A stretch of 64,000 nucleotides of DNA from Albibeggiatoa sp964388965 (GCA_964388965.1 CAYMCP010000006.1:10580-74579); one strand, 5' to 3'; positions 8,962 through 19,190 are shown, counted from the stretch's first letter. Numbers and translations: made by a program. The notes: generated by a model from the letters alone, not told the origin.

Positions 8962-11154
8962 TTAAAATAAATATTTCAAAGAAAATACAAACGTGCGTAA
9001 AGGTTGTGGTTGAGCATTAAGAGATGTTTCTAATATTTGACCACCCGCATGGTAGTTGTTAGTGTTAAATACATTGTAAATATCCATATAAGTAAATAAT
9101 TTTTCGTTAAATTTATATCCAAAATGCAAATTTGCAGTGACATAACCCGGTGTATCCCGCTGTATTCCATTTTCATCAAACCTAAATAATTTAGTACGTT
9201 CAACAAGATACAATTTAGGTGTCACAAACCATTTATTTAAGTAATTTAAAGTTGCCCCTATTTTAACTTTATGTCGCGGTAAATAAGGTGCTCTAAAACT
9301 TGAATTATCAGGAAAACTAATATAACTATTCGATAAACTATAATTACCCCAAATATTTAATTTATAGGTGTTAAATTCCGTGTTATATGCCAGCCCCCAA
9401 TCCAAACCGTAATAATGTGCTCTACCGATATTGCCATTTTTTTCTGTTTCCAATAGTTGCGCTCCAGACAAAAACTGTGTTGGCGTATCTTCGATGTAAT
9501 TCATGATAAAATTGTCAACATCCATGCGGTAAATATTAACCGTTGAATCCCATTTATTACTTGGTTTGTACAAAATGCTGAACTCATAATCTTGTGCTTT
9601 CTCAGGCTCCATATTTTCATTAGGTACATGATAAAATGGGCTAATATAGTCACCTTTCGCGTTACGCTCCCCAGTAAATACACCAAAATGCGACAAACCT
9701 TCAGTGGGATAAGGTGTGCGTGCAGATTCACCATAAAAGAATTTAATGTTAGTTGTATCACTCCACTTGTAGACTAAGCCAAAACGCGGATTAATTGTTG
9801 AATCATAACGCGAATTGTAATCGTAACGTAAGCCTGCAATCGTTGAAATTCTTTCACTCCACTTTGAATGTGCCTGTAAATACGCTGCGTAATTATTATA
9901 TTCAACTTCATTTATTTTAATTGGTAAATCAGTGTTTTCGTAATAAAAATTTTGAGCATATAATGGTTTATTTACATCAAAGCGTTGTGGTAAGTCTGTT
10001 GTTCGTGGTATGGAGCGTAACTCTTCCATCACCAAACCGCCAACAATAGTCTGTTCAGGACTATAATTATACACAAATAATTGTTCAGCACTTAATTTCT
10101 GCCCATCAGCATATTTGTACGCATTATTGTAATTACTTAAAATATTTCGGAATTTTGACTCAGGGTCTAGGTTGTAATGTGAATAATAAAGTAATGTTTC
10201 TGAAGAAAGTTTGTCGTTGAAATCAAAGAGAAATTGACTATAAATCGTATCAATTTGTGTTGTTCTGAACGCACTGCCATCATAGACTGTTTTATCTGCT
10301 CTTTCTGTGGTATTGGTGAGGGAGCGAAAATAGGAACGATTAAAACCTAAAATAAGCTGATCTTGAACGTTTACTTTCGCAAATAAACTATAACTACGCT
10401 GTGAGGCAGTATAAGTTTCACGTTCATTTTCAGGGAGATATACCTCGCCTGTAAAATTGATTAAGTCACCGATAGGGTAAGAATTTGGATAATCATCTGC
10501 TAAACTATCATTTGCACTACCTTGAAAATGTCCGCCAACGGTGACACCTAATTTATCAGTAAATTGTTTTCCCACCAGTAAACTGGTATAGCGATAATTT
10601 TCCGTACCTAATCTAGCAGAAAAGTTAAATCCATCAATACTATTTGCGTCTTCAGTGATAATATTAATGATACCAGCAAAACCATCAGCACCATAGTATA
10701 ATGCAGCACCGGGTCCGTAGACAATTTCGACACGTTTGGCGTGATAAAGTGGAAAATTATCAGCAATTGGGATGGCATCGCCAGTGGGAGAATCTATGCG
10801 GATACCGTTTTGTAGTATGAGGAATTTTTCATGTCCGCGAAAATGAATGGTGTGATAGCTTTCAGAAGAATTAAAACGTTGTATGCCTACGCTAGGCAAA
10901 TCTTGCAACAAGTCGATTAAATTAATGTAACGTTTTTGCTCAATTTGTTGCTTACTGATGACGATGATGTTGGCTGGAGTTTCGGTAATTTTTTCTTCAC
11001 GCCGCGAGGCAGTCGTGACTGTTATAATGGGAACTTCAAATAATTCTTCTAATGATAAATTCATTAATGAACGCATCTTTGCAACATCATCATTTTCTTC
11101 TGATGCTGCAACTGAGTTCAAGCAAAGCAAAAGAATCAGTAAGCGAATATACAT
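8962..11154 (-). CDS. TonB-dependent outer membrane receptor
   Basis: This 730-residue protein begins with a signal peptide (MYIRLLILLLCLNSVAASEE), then a short Leu-rich segment SLMNLSLEELFEVPI followed by VTTASRREEKITETPANIIV, the TonB-box/plug entry typical of proteobacterial receptors. The plug shows VEIVYGPGAALYYGADGFAG, then a long beta-barrel ending in aromatic F (FVFSLKYLF). It imports an unidentified large ligand such as a siderophore or cobalamin across the outer membrane with TonB energy. It stands alone between the PPTase and MORN genes. A second receptor of different sequence lies at 44780-46828. Confidence 0.88.
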   Translation of the reverse strand: MYIRLLILLLCLNSVAASEENDDVAKMRSLMNLSLEELFEVPIITVTTASRREEKITETPANIIVISKQQIEQKRYINLIDLLQDLPSVGIQRFNSSESYHTIHFRGHEKFLILQNGIRIDSPTGDAIPIADNFPLYHAKRVEIVYGPGAALYYGADGFAGIINIITEDANSIDGFNFSARLGTENYRYTSLLVGKQFTDKLGVTVGGHFQGSANDSLADDYPNSYPIGDLINFTGEVYLPENERETYTASQRSYSLFAKVNVQDQLILGFNRSYFRSLTNTTERADKTVYDGSAFRTTQIDTIYSQFLFDFNDKLSSETLLYYSHYNLDPESKFRNILSNYNNAYKYADGQKLSAEQLFVYNYSPEQTIVGGLVMEELRSIPRTTDLPQRFDVNKPLYAQNFYYENTDLPIKINEVEYNNYAAYLQAHSKWSERISTIAGLRYDYNSRYDSTINPRFGLVYKWSDTTNIKFFYGESARTPYPTEGLSHFGVFTGERNAKGDYISPFYHVPNENMEPEKAQDYEFSILYKPSNKWDSTVNIYRMDVDNFIMNYIEDTPTQFLSGAQLLETEKNGNIGRAHYYGLDWGLAYNTEFNTYKLNIWGNYSLSNSYISFPDNSSFRAPYLPRHKVKIGATLNYLNKWFVTPKLYLVERTKLFRFDENGIQRDTPGYVTANLHFGYKFNEKLFTYMDIYNVFNTNNYHAGGQILETSLNAQPQPLRTFVFSLKYLF

Positions 11155-11203
11155 TGTTGTTCAGGTCTTATACTAGCCAAGTCAACCAGTATCAGCTAGT
11201 AAA

Positions 11204-12184
11204 TTATTTGATACGTCTACCATTGTCATACTCTACCGTTTGAGCATCACCAGATGCGGAAATTAACACGCCTTTACCAATTCGTCTACCATTTTTAAAC
11301 TTACCTTCGTAGCGGTCGCCGCCACTGCTGACATAAACGCCTTCACCAGTGCGTTGTCCGTTGGTAAAATGACCTTCGTAATATTCACCACCCGTCCAAG
11401 TCATTTTGCCATAGCCCCGAATTTTATTTTCAATAAAACTACCTTCATAACGGTCGCCATTTGCCCACACGTAAACACCTTTTTCATCATTGCGTTTATT
11501 CTCAATGTAAGTACCTTCGTAACGGTCGCCATCTGCCCAAGTATAAACCCCAAAACCATCACGTTCACCGTCTATAAATTCACCTTCATAGCGATCTTGG
11601 TTCGCCCAAATATACACGCCTAACCCTGTCCTACGCCCTTCAAAATATTCACCGTGATAGCTATCGCCATTATCCCACTCAACTTTGTATATCCCGCTGA
11701 ATGGCAAAGTTTTTTCAGCAACTGTTTGAACCGTTTCATTTTTTTGTATAGGTTTAGCCGCGTCGGTGGTCTCAATAGGTGCTGGCGTTGCCTTTGGCGC
11801 AACTGCGCTCGTATTACGAATGATGTTACCCTCGCTACGCTGTCCTTCGATGAATTCACCTTTAAAAACATCGCCATTCGCCCAAGTATAAATTCCCTCA
11901 CCGTCACGTACATTGTTTAAGTAATAACCTTCGTAGCTATCGCCATTTGTCCAAGTATATTTTCCAAAGCCGTCTAAATTTCCTTCAAAGAAATCACCTT
12001 CATAAGTGTCACCATTTTTCCAAATATATTTACCTTTCCCAGTTCGGACATTGCCCTCATATTCTCCAGTATAACGATCGCCATTCGGGAAAATAACATT
12101 TTTTATTTCTATTCCATCATCTGCGAAAAGTGGTTGCACACATAAAAGTAGGATAATAAAAGTTTTGGAAACAATGCTTCGCAT
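11204..12184 (-). CDS. Exported MORN-repeat protein
   Basis: The start at 12184 is preferred over one 21 bases upstream because AAGGAG sits 7 bases before it and it opens with a signal peptide (MRSIVSKTFIILLLCVQPLFADDG). The mature 300 residues are about ten to eleven MORN repeats of roughly 23 residues with the pattern NGDxYxGEYxxGxRxGxGxYxW, in two blocks separated by a low-complexity linker (residues about 105-150) rich in Ala, Pro and Thr. MORN repeats fold as an elongated beta-meander and serve in protein or membrane binding. Function is unknown. The hybrid kinase lies upstream in the same direction. Confidence 0.85.
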   Translation of the reverse strand: MRSIVSKTFIILLLCVQPLFADDGIEIKNVIFPNGDRYTGEYEGNVRTGKGKYIWKNGDTYEGDFFEGNLDGFGKYTWTNGDSYEGYYLNNVRDGEGIYTWANGDVFKGEFIEGQRSEGNIIRNTSAVAPKATPAPIETTDAAKPIQKNETVQTVAEKTLPFSGIYKVEWDNGDSYHGEYFEGRRTGLGVYIWANQDRYEGEFIDGERDGFGVYTWADGDRYEGTYIENKRNDEKGVYVWANGDRYEGSFIENKIRGYGKMTWTGGEYYEGHFTNGQRTGEGVYVSSGGDRYEGKFKNGRRIGKGVLISASGDAQTVEYDNGRRIK

Positions 12185-12310
12185 GAAAAAACTCCTTCGT
12201 GTCATCAGCCTATCGAAATATATTTGCTAGCATAGACCTGATTGATGATGTTTGTCCACTAGCAATTAACAACTTGTATTAGGAATGAATAATTATTTTT
12301 AGATGTTAGA

Positions 12311-15300
12311 TTATCGATATAACCAAACACGCATTAGAGACATTAATTTGTCAGTATCTACAGGCTTAGACAAGTAATCATTTGCACCTGCATCGATACA
12401 TTTTGCTTTATCTCCTTTCATAGCCTTAGCCGTCAGCGCGATAATCGGTAACTTACGGAAACGAGTTTGATTACGAATCTGCTGCATTGCTTCATATCCA
12501 TCCATTTCTGGCATCATAATATCCATTAATACAATATCAATAGAAGCATCATTATCTAAAGTTTGTAATGCTTCTTTTCCGTTCATCGCAACTAATACTT
12601 CCATTTCCTTATCTTCCAACACCGTTGCCAAAGCGAATGTATTACGCGCATCATCATCGACTACTAATACTTTTTTATTTTTTAAAATCGCCTCTTTATC
12701 GTGTACCATTTGCAACATCTGGCGTTTTTCCTCTGGCAAATGGCTTTCAATCTGATGTAAAAATAATGTCGTTTCATCCAATAAACGCTCTGGCGAACGT
12801 ACTGGCTTAACTGTCAACTCACCTTCATAAGTTGCAAGTTGTTTCTCTTCGTACTCGCTCAACTCGCGTTCTGCGTATAAAATAATCGGAATCTTGCATA
12901 AACGCTCACTTTCTGCCAATTGCCCCAATAAATCTAAACCAGTAGAATGCTCAATATCAATATCCAATACAACACAATCAGTTTCGTTTTGATGTAAAAT
13001 CTCAATTGCCTCATTCATTGTATTTGCCATTAATGACTCAACCGACTCACCACTCACAATATCTAAAATTCGTTTACTGTGTTGTTGCTGATCAACCACA
13101 ATCATAATTGTACGAATATCTTTATCAATAAAATGTGCAATTTTGCGAAATGCCTCACCCAATTCGTCCATACTAACCGGTTTTAATAAATAACCAATCG
13201 CACCCATTCGCCGCGCATCTTTACCTTGCTCCGAACCAGATACAAAATGTACTGGAATATGGCGCGTTTTAGCATCCTCTTTCAATCGTTCCATCACAGT
13301 AAAACCATCTACATTTGGCAAACCAACATCCAAAATAATTGCGTGAGGTTTGTACTGTTTCGCTAACTCCAAACCGGTGCGACCATCTTCTGCGATAATA
13401 CATTTAAAATTCTTCTCATGTGATAATTCCATCAAAACATTAGAAAAATTACGATCATCTTCGATAATTAAAATTAATTTATCGTGAGGAGCTAATTTAT
13501 TTCTATCGTCTTGAATAGCAGATAACTTAGCAGTGTCTGGAATAAGTTGCGCCTCTCCCACAACAGCCATTTGTTGCTCAGTTGATGCGGTTTTGACAGA
13601 TTCCACTGATTTGGAAGTAGACGGAGTCGATTGCATTATCGCGGACTGAATCGATTTTGTAGTAGAAGCATATTCCAACTTATCAGAAATGTATAAAGTA
13701 AAATTACTACCTTTTTGCTCCTCGCTGCTTAATTCAATATCACCACCTAGCAACCGCGCTAATTGGCGTGAAATGGATAACCCCAGCCCTGTACCACCAA
13801 AACGACGGCTAGTACTACCATCTGCTTGTTGGAAAGCTTCAAAAATAAGTTTTTGTTTTTCAAGCGGAATACCAATACCACTATCAATCACGCTAATAGC
13901 AAGCATATTTTTAGTTGACAATTTGTGCATACGCAAGAAATCGTTTTCTGTTGGGCGATAAATTTCGACTTCAACGCTACCATGCTCAGTAAATTTAAAC
14001 GCATTAGACAATAAATTAGTAATAATTTGGCGAAAACGTTGCACATCAGTATGAATAATTTGCGGTAATTTTGGATCAATATTAATATGAAACTGTAAGC
14101 CTTTTTTCTCCGCAACATGGTGGAACTTACTTTCTAAATTAGCTCCAAACTCTGATAAATCAATTTTTTCAATATTAACTTCAATTTTGCCTGCTTCCAC
14201 TTTTGATAAGTCTAAAATATCATTGATTAAATTAAGCAAATCTGCACCGGAATCATGAATAGTACGCGCATATTCCACTTGCTTATCAGTGAGGTTTGCT
14301 GCTTTATTTTCCACTAGCAATTGCGCCAAAATAAGCATACTATTCAATGGAGTACGCAATTCATGTGACATATTCGCCAAAAATTCAGATTTATATTTAC
14401 TGGCAATTTCTAACTCTTTTGCTTTGGTTTCGATTTCAGCTTGTGTTTTTTGCAAAATCTCATTTTTTCTATGAATTTCTGTTTTTTGCTGCTCTAAATC
14501 TTGCGTACGTGCTTCCAATTCCTCATTGGTCTGGCGTAATTCTTCTTGTTGCGTTTGCAGTTCCTCTGACTGGCTTTGCAACTCCTCTGTTTGCATTTGC
14601 GATTGTTGTAACAATTCCTGCATTTTAGTGCGCGATTCGGCTGTATTTACCGCGATAGCGATAGCAGATATTGCTTGATTTAACCATTCTAATTCTACGT
14701 CAGTAAACTCATTAAAACTACCAATTTCAATCACACCGCGTACAACATTTTCATAAATGAAAGGTAACACAATAATATTACGTGGGTTTGCATGTCCCAA
14801 ACCAGATTGAATTTGCATATAATCGTCTGGTATCTCTTGTAAAATAATAGATTGTTTTTCCAGTGCCGCCTGCCCTACCAAACTTTCGCCAAATTGATAT
14901 TCATTACTAAAATTCTTACGATGTGTATAACCATAACTTGCAATTAAACGTAATGTTTTATTATTGGTATCAGTGAGCCGTTCAATCGTTAAATAAAACA
15001 CACCAACTTGTGCTTTTAAGTATTCAACAAGAAAATTGATAATATTTTTAGCTAAATCATTAATATCTTGTTCGCCACTCATTTTATCATTCAGTTCAGC
15101 TTGACCGGTTTTTAACCAATCTTGAATATTATTTTTTTGTGAAACGCTGCGTAACATTTGAGTCATATTTTGTAACGCGCTACCTAATTGATCTTGTTCA
15201 GATAATAAAACAATATCTGTTTCATAATTGCCTTGCGCGATGGCATTAGCTTGTTTAATTGTGTTTTTAAAGCTTTCATTTAGTAATTGTGCAGAAAAGG

Positions 15301-16399
15301 TTAATTCTGAAATTTCATCACGACTATGATGCCTTAATTCAGTTTCCAATACTTTACCTTGAGAAAGTGCTTTAAGTTGTTCTTTTAGATGCAATAAAGG
15401 CGTTAAAATATTGTTAGTAAAATGGTGCGCAACCCACAATACGCAAATGATGACGATAGTAATAGAAAGCATAAAAATATATTCAAAATAATTCACTTCT
15501 TTCAAGGCAACATCGGTAGCAGTCTCCTTGATTAAAACCCAATAATGTTGTTGATCAGTTTTTAATAAATTAATGGATTTAAAAGTGAAAATAGTTTTTT
15601 CCCCGATTAATACACCTTGCTTATCTTTATCAATTGCGCTTGCAAGTTGTGGAATATATTGACTTATTTCTTTTTGGCGATTTTCTGTATGATGAGTATG
15701 ATAAATAATTTTTCCAACCCGATCTAACAGCATATACTTAGATAGTAATTTTATTTTTTCTTGTTGGCGCAAAATGTCGAACAAAACGTTAGCATCAAGT
15801 GTAATGGAAATAACGCCTTGTTTTTCATGGTTTTTATTAACAATAGGTATTGAGTAACGTAATAAAAATAACTCTTGAATATGTTGATTGAGGTGACGGT
15901 TAAGGTGAATATTACCCTCTTCTAGTTCTAAGGTTTGAATAAAATAGGGATCATGTTTAACATTTTCTAATTTATTAGATGGTATAACGGTTTGAAGCTG
16001 TGTTATAGGGTTTTTTTCAATTTTAAAAAGCTCTTTTCCTTTAATATCAATAACTTGTATGGAGTTATAAATATTTTTTGATTGCATTAATGAAAAAAAC
16101 GCATCACGCATATTACGCCACCAAAATTCTGTCTTGTACGATTCCCCCACATAATACCAATTGATATAACGCTGTAATGCGTAAAAATTTTCAAATAATA
16201 TTAAATCATTTGGTATGTAATCTACAATTTCTCTGAATTTATTTTTTATTAATTTTGCGTCATCAGCATCTTTTTCTAAGATATTTTTTGTTAAAGCTCT
16301 GACATTGCTCGTGTAAGTGTAATAACCTAAAAAGCTAAAGGGTAAAACCGTTAATAGCAAAAACACCAAACTGAGTTTTGTTTTAAGATTAAGACGCAT
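12311..16399 (-). CDS. Hybrid sensor histidine kinase with three receiver domains
   Basis: This 1362-residue membrane protein has, in order: TM1 (about 10-28), an extracytoplasmic Cache-like sensor, TM2 (about 306-326), HAMP, a GAF domain (about 450-600), a Gln/Glu-rich coiled coil with repeated SEELQ/NEELEARTQDLEQQ heptads (605-675), HisKA with phospho-His in NMSHELRTPLN (about 677), HATPase with NLLSNAFKF and GTGLGLSISRQL, then three receivers. Receiver 1 has ILDVGLPN, receiver 2 has VLDIDIEH and receiver 3 has LMDIMMPEMDGYE. Receiver 2 starts MIVVDQ and lacks the usual acidic pair, so it may be degenerate. It is 13 bp from the upstream repeat protein gene and probably shares its transcript. 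Confidence 0.9.
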   Translation of the reverse strand: MRLNLKTKLSLVFLLLTVLPFSFLGYYTYTSNVRALTKNILEKDADDAKLIKNKFREIVDYIPNDLILFENFYALQRYINWYYVGESYKTEFWWRNMRDAFFSLMQSKNIYNSIQVIDIKGKELFKIEKNPITQLQTVIPSNKLENVKHDPYFIQTLELEEGNIHLNRHLNQHIQELFLLRYSIPIVNKNHEKQGVISITLDANVLFDILRQQEKIKLLSKYMLLDRVGKIIYHTHHTENRQKEISQYIPQLASAIDKDKQGVLIGEKTIFTFKSINLLKTDQQHYWVLIKETATDVALKEVNYFEYIFMLSITIVIICVLWVAHHFTNNILTPLLHLKEQLKALSQGKVLETELRHHSRDEISELTFSAQLLNESFKNTIKQANAIAQGNYETDIVLLSEQDQLGSALQNMTQMLRSVSQKNNIQDWLKTGQAELNDKMSGEQDINDLAKNIINFLVEYLKAQVGVFYLTIERLTDTNNKTLRLIASYGYTHRKNFSNEYQFGESLVGQAALEKQSIILQEIPDDYMQIQSGLGHANPRNIIVLPFIYENVVRGVIEIGSFNEFTDVELEWLNQAISAIAIAVNTAESRTKMQELLQQSQMQTEELQSQSEELQTQQEELRQTNEELEARTQDLEQQKTEIHRKNEILQKTQAEIETKAKELEIASKYKSEFLANMSHELRTPLNSMLILAQLLVENKAANLTDKQVEYARTIHDSGADLLNLINDILDLSKVEAGKIEVNIEKIDLSEFGANLESKFHHVAEKKGLQFHINIDPKLPQIIHTDVQRFRQIITNLLSNAFKFTEHGSVEVEIYRPTENDFLRMHKLSTKNMLAISVIDSGIGIPLEKQKLIFEAFQQADGSTSRRFGGTGLGLSISRQLARLLGGDIELSSEEQKGSNFTLYISDKLEYASTTKSIQSAIMQSTPSTSKSVESVKTASTEQQMAVVGEAQLIPDTAKLSAIQDDRNKLAPHDKLILIIEDDRNFSNVLMELSHEKNFKCIIAEDGRTGLELAKQYKPHAIILDVGLPNVDGFTVMERLKEDAKTRHIPVHFVSGSEQGKDARRMGAIGYLLKPVSMDELGEAFRKIAHFIDKDIRTIMIVVDQQQHSKRILDIVSGESVESLMANTMNEAIEILHQNETDCVVLDIDIEHSTGLDLLGQLAESERLCKIPIILYAERELSEYEEKQLATYEGELTVKPVRSPERLLDETTLFLHQIESHLPEEKRQMLQMVHDKEAILKNKKVLVVDDDARNTFALATVLEDKEMEVLVAMNGKEALQTLDNDASIDIVLMDIMMPEMDGYEAMQQIRNQTRFRKLPIIALTAKAMKGDKAKCIDAGANDYLSKPVDTDKLMSLMRVWLYR

Positions 16400-16412
16400 T
16401 ATAAACTAGCCT

Positions 16413-17333
16413 TTATTTAATTGAATCAATTAGTTGTGTTTTTCTCACACACCAGCCTAAAATTTGTTCAACGTCACCCGGTGTCATGTTTGAATAACGT
16501 AGCGCAGTAGGTGTAAGTGTATATTTTAATCCTAGATGACCTTTAATGGTCTGTAATTCTGCTAAAATGATACCAGTCATGGAAAAAACGTCACTGGGTG
16601 TAATTTTTTCTGGTTTTAACGCGCTAAAGTCAATGCTAGCTACGTCTATAACACGCTGTATTCTTACTATTTCTAACATTAATTTTTCTGCTGTCTCATA
16701 GGCTTCATGCGGTGTTGCATCTGCTTTTTTGGGTGGTGGAATGGTCTCATCACTAATGTTGAGTGCATTTAAAATACTATCAATATCCTCAGAAATACGC
16801 ATTGTTTGGGAAAACACAAATGACGGCGTGAATGCCACCCCTAGCAATAAATCAATTTCAGCCGATATATTACTGATAAAATTAAAACTATCCGTAACTT
16901 GAGTATTGGTAAATTTCTTTTCTGGAAAATCAATATTTGGGATTTCTAACGTAAATTTAATAATTCTAATTTCAGTTATAATGCGTAACAATTGCCCATA
17001 CACGATAGACGGTGCTGGGTCTTTGCGTGGTTCACGCGACGGGACAGCTAAATAGGGTAGATTATGTTTTTCTCGTAATAAATTAATTTTCACCATCACT
17101 TCATAGGTTTTTTGCCACATGTGACGTGGATATAGCTCTATACGAATTTCAAACGGTTCTATTTGCTTCTCAACGTTAAAAAATTGTTTTAATAATTTGA
17201 TTTCTTCATTAATAATGTAAAGTTGCTCATAAACTTCGTTAGGAGTGATTTTATCATAATTTTGACGATTACTTGCTGTTGCATAAACGTTATAACAACA
17301 AAATAATAAGATTATTAAGATATATTTTTGCAT
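16413..17333 (-). CDS. Exported protein with eight degenerate ~38-residue repeats
   Basis: I do not recognise a named family. The 306-residue protein opens with a signal peptide (MQKYILIILLFCCYNVYATA). By eye it has about eight repeats starting near residues 30, 71, 107, 141, 168, 206, 244 and 283, each built on a motif like TPxxVYxxxxxIxxEIxxI; clear copies are ITPNEVYEQLYIINEEIKLL and ITPSDVFSMTGIILAELQTI. Helical periodicity suggests an alpha-solenoid in the periplasm. The gene ends 13 bp before the hybrid kinase start in the same direction, so it may be the extracytoplasmic partner of that sensor. Confidence 0.75.
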   Translation of the reverse strand: MQKYILIILLFCCYNVYATASNRQNYDKITPNEVYEQLYIINEEIKLLKQFFNVEKQIEPFEIRIELYPRHMWQKTYEVMVKINLLREKHNLPYLAVPSREPRKDPAPSIVYGQLLRIITEIRIIKFTLEIPNIDFPEKKFTNTQVTDSFNFISNISAEIDLLLGVAFTPSFVFSQTMRISEDIDSILNALNISDETIPPPKKADATPHEAYETAEKLMLEIVRIQRVIDVASIDFSALKPEKITPSDVFSMTGIILAELQTIKGHLGLKYTLTPTALRYSNMTPGDVEQILGWCVRKTQLIDSIK

Positions 17334-17401
17334 TGAACACCCGTTTTATTAAAATTTGAATGGTTAATGTCAGTAATCACTTATTTTACTTCTGTTCCAA
17401 T

Positions 17402-17758
17402 TTAAACACTTGGATTATTTTTAGCAGTGGTGGGCTTTGCGCCGGTTTGCTGTTTAGCTACAGACCGTTTCAAGTGTGTTTTTTGAGTAATTTGTTGAGA
17501 TTTTTGCATATCGTTAAATGCTCGTAATTGTGTACGTTGTACACGCACTAATTCCAATATTTCCTGATAGCTTTTTTCTTGATAATAGATGATTTTAGCA
17601 AAACCAAGCAAAACAGTCCCAAAAATGATCCCACCTATTCCGCCAGCAATGTAAATTACACGATCATCTTCAAACAGCGTGAACGCAAGCAATAACACAA
17701 CGTAGGAAATGACGTAAATCAGCACCGCAAATATATTTATCATATTTTCTATTCTCAT
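17402..17758 (-). CDS. Small membrane protein with two transmembrane helices
   Basis: The 118-residue protein has two hydrophobic helices (about residues 8-28 and 33-56, the second containing GGIGGIIFGTVLLGFA), then a cytoplasmic-looking tail that is first coiled and then rich in Lys, Gln and Thr. I recognise no family. It lies upstream of the repeat protein and hybrid kinase in the same orientation, 68 bp away, and could be the first gene of that transcript. Confidence 0.6.
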   Translation of the reverse strand: MRIENMINIFAVLIYVISYVVLLLAFTLFEDDRVIYIAGGIGGIIFGTVLLGFAKIIYYQEKSYQEILELVRVQRTQLRAFNDMQKSQQITQKTHLKRSVAKQQTGAKPTTAKNNPSV

Positions 17759-18269
17759 AAAATTTCCTTTTTTTCAAAAAGTTATAAATATTTACGTTCA
17801 CTTGTTGCATATTTATATTGCTTTCAATAACAATGGTTCGGACACTTTTTTAAAGCATATAATAAAATCAATAACTTACGAAAGAACGCTTATATTTGTA
17901 ACTTATTGAAATATTTAATAATTCACAAAAACTGTCCGAAGTATTGAATAAGGAACGCAGGTTTTAAAAGTGAGAATTACTGTCTTCCATCTGCATAATT
18001 TAACACATTAGGCTTTTTTTGCGTAAGGTAAGTTAGCAATTATTAGAGAAAAAATTTCTTACACCAACGGTCTCGATTGAAATACGTGATATTTAGACGT
18101 TCTGTGCCTTAATTAATAAAAATACTAAAATGACAGATTTTAAACAAGCTTTATGGTAGCGGCAAAAATTTACTAACTTTGTTGACGTTAATAAAATTTG
18201 CATTTTTTGCTAAAATAGTCTAAAAATGGTTTGAATTATTTAAAAGCTCAAAAAGTTTCACATAAGGCT
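17759..18269. other. Divergent intergenic region upstream of hda
   Basis: This 511-bp region separates the leftward small membrane protein gene from rightward hda. It holds the inverted repeat described separately. The stretch just before hda (TTGACG about 80 bases upstream, then TAAAATAGT) looks like a possible sigma-70 promoter. No gene was seen. Confidence 0.4.
17831..17946. repeat. Imperfect inverted repeat, ~14-bp arms
   Basis: CAATGGTTCGGACA at 17831-17844 is matched on the opposite strand at 17933-17946 as CAATACTTCGGACA, 12 of 14 positions. The arms flank about 88 bp of AT-rich DNA with no reading frame. This could be a non-autonomous element or a long stem-loop. Confidence 0.4.
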
Positions 18270-18968
18270 ATGAGCACACAATTACCGCTAGGTATTCATT
18301 TACAATTTAGTCAGTCATTTGCAAACTATAACGCTACTTTTAATCATACTGCTTTATTAGTGCTTAGACAGGTGATTGCAAGACAAAGTGAAAATAGTTT
18401 GTATCTATGGGGGGCATCTGGAACCGGCAAGACGCACTTGTTACAAGCAGCTTGTCAAGAAATAGCTTATTTAGATCAAACACCTGCTTACATTCCGCTT
18501 GCAGAATTTAAATCAGCGGGAACAATCGTGTTAGAGGGGTTAGATAACTTGGATTTAGTTTGCTTGGATGATTTGCAAGAAATTGTTGGTTCTAATGATT
18601 GGGAAGGTGCTTTATTTGACTTGTTTAATCGTTTAAAAGATCGTAACATCCCACTATTAATGACGGGTAATGATTCACCTAATGAATTGGGTTTGCATTT
18701 GTTAGATTTAGAATCACGCTTGTCTTGGGGAGGCGTGTTTAAGTTACAGAGTTTAGATAATAAGGAAAAAATTAAAGCATTACAACAACATGCACAACAA
18801 TTAGGCTTTGAATTATCAGAAAAAGTGGCACGTTATCTACTCAAACAATTTGCCTATGATTTAGCAAGTTTAATTCATCAGTTGCGTAATTTAGATTATG
18901 CCTCTTTGGCTGCACACCGAAAAATCACTCTACCGTTTGTACGTCAGTGGTTAGCGACGATTAAATAA
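18270..18968 (+). CDS. hda: DnaA regulatory inactivator Hda
   Basis: Hda is an AAA+ protein related to DnaA that, with the DNA sliding clamp, stimulates hydrolysis of DnaA-bound ATP and prevents over-initiation of replication. The 232-residue protein starts MSTQLPLGIHL, close to the clamp-binding N-terminus QLxLxI of Hda, and has Walker A GASGTGKTHLL and Walker B LVCLDDLQEI, followed by the LESRLSWGG sensor region. The start at 18270 is chosen over an in-frame TTG 39 bases earlier because it matches the family N-terminus and has AAGG 5 bases upstream. Confidence 0.92.
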   Translation: MSTQLPLGIHLQFSQSFANYNATFNHTALLVLRQVIARQSENSLYLWGASGTGKTHLLQAACQEIAYLDQTPAYIPLAEFKSAGTIVLEGLDNLDLVCLDDLQEIVGSNDWEGALFDLFNRLKDRNIPLLMTGNDSPNELGLHLLDLESRLSWGGVFKLQSLDNKEKIKALQQHAQQLGFELSEKVARYLLKQFAYDLASLIHQLRNLDYASLAAHRKITLPFVRQWLATIK

Positions 18969-19190
18969 TTTTTCTGCATTTAATGCTTCATGACTTAATC
19001 AATACCTCGCCAAACGCAGATATTAATATCTAACTCTGGAAATTCTGAAAAAGTATTTGAATGGTATCAAGAAATTTCGTTTTATATCTCAGTAAATGCC
19101 GTTGAGAATTTAAATAACGCTTCATGATGATTCCCTTTTTCCGTAAAAACCGCGTATCATACGCATTTACTCATCACATAGACATATTTT

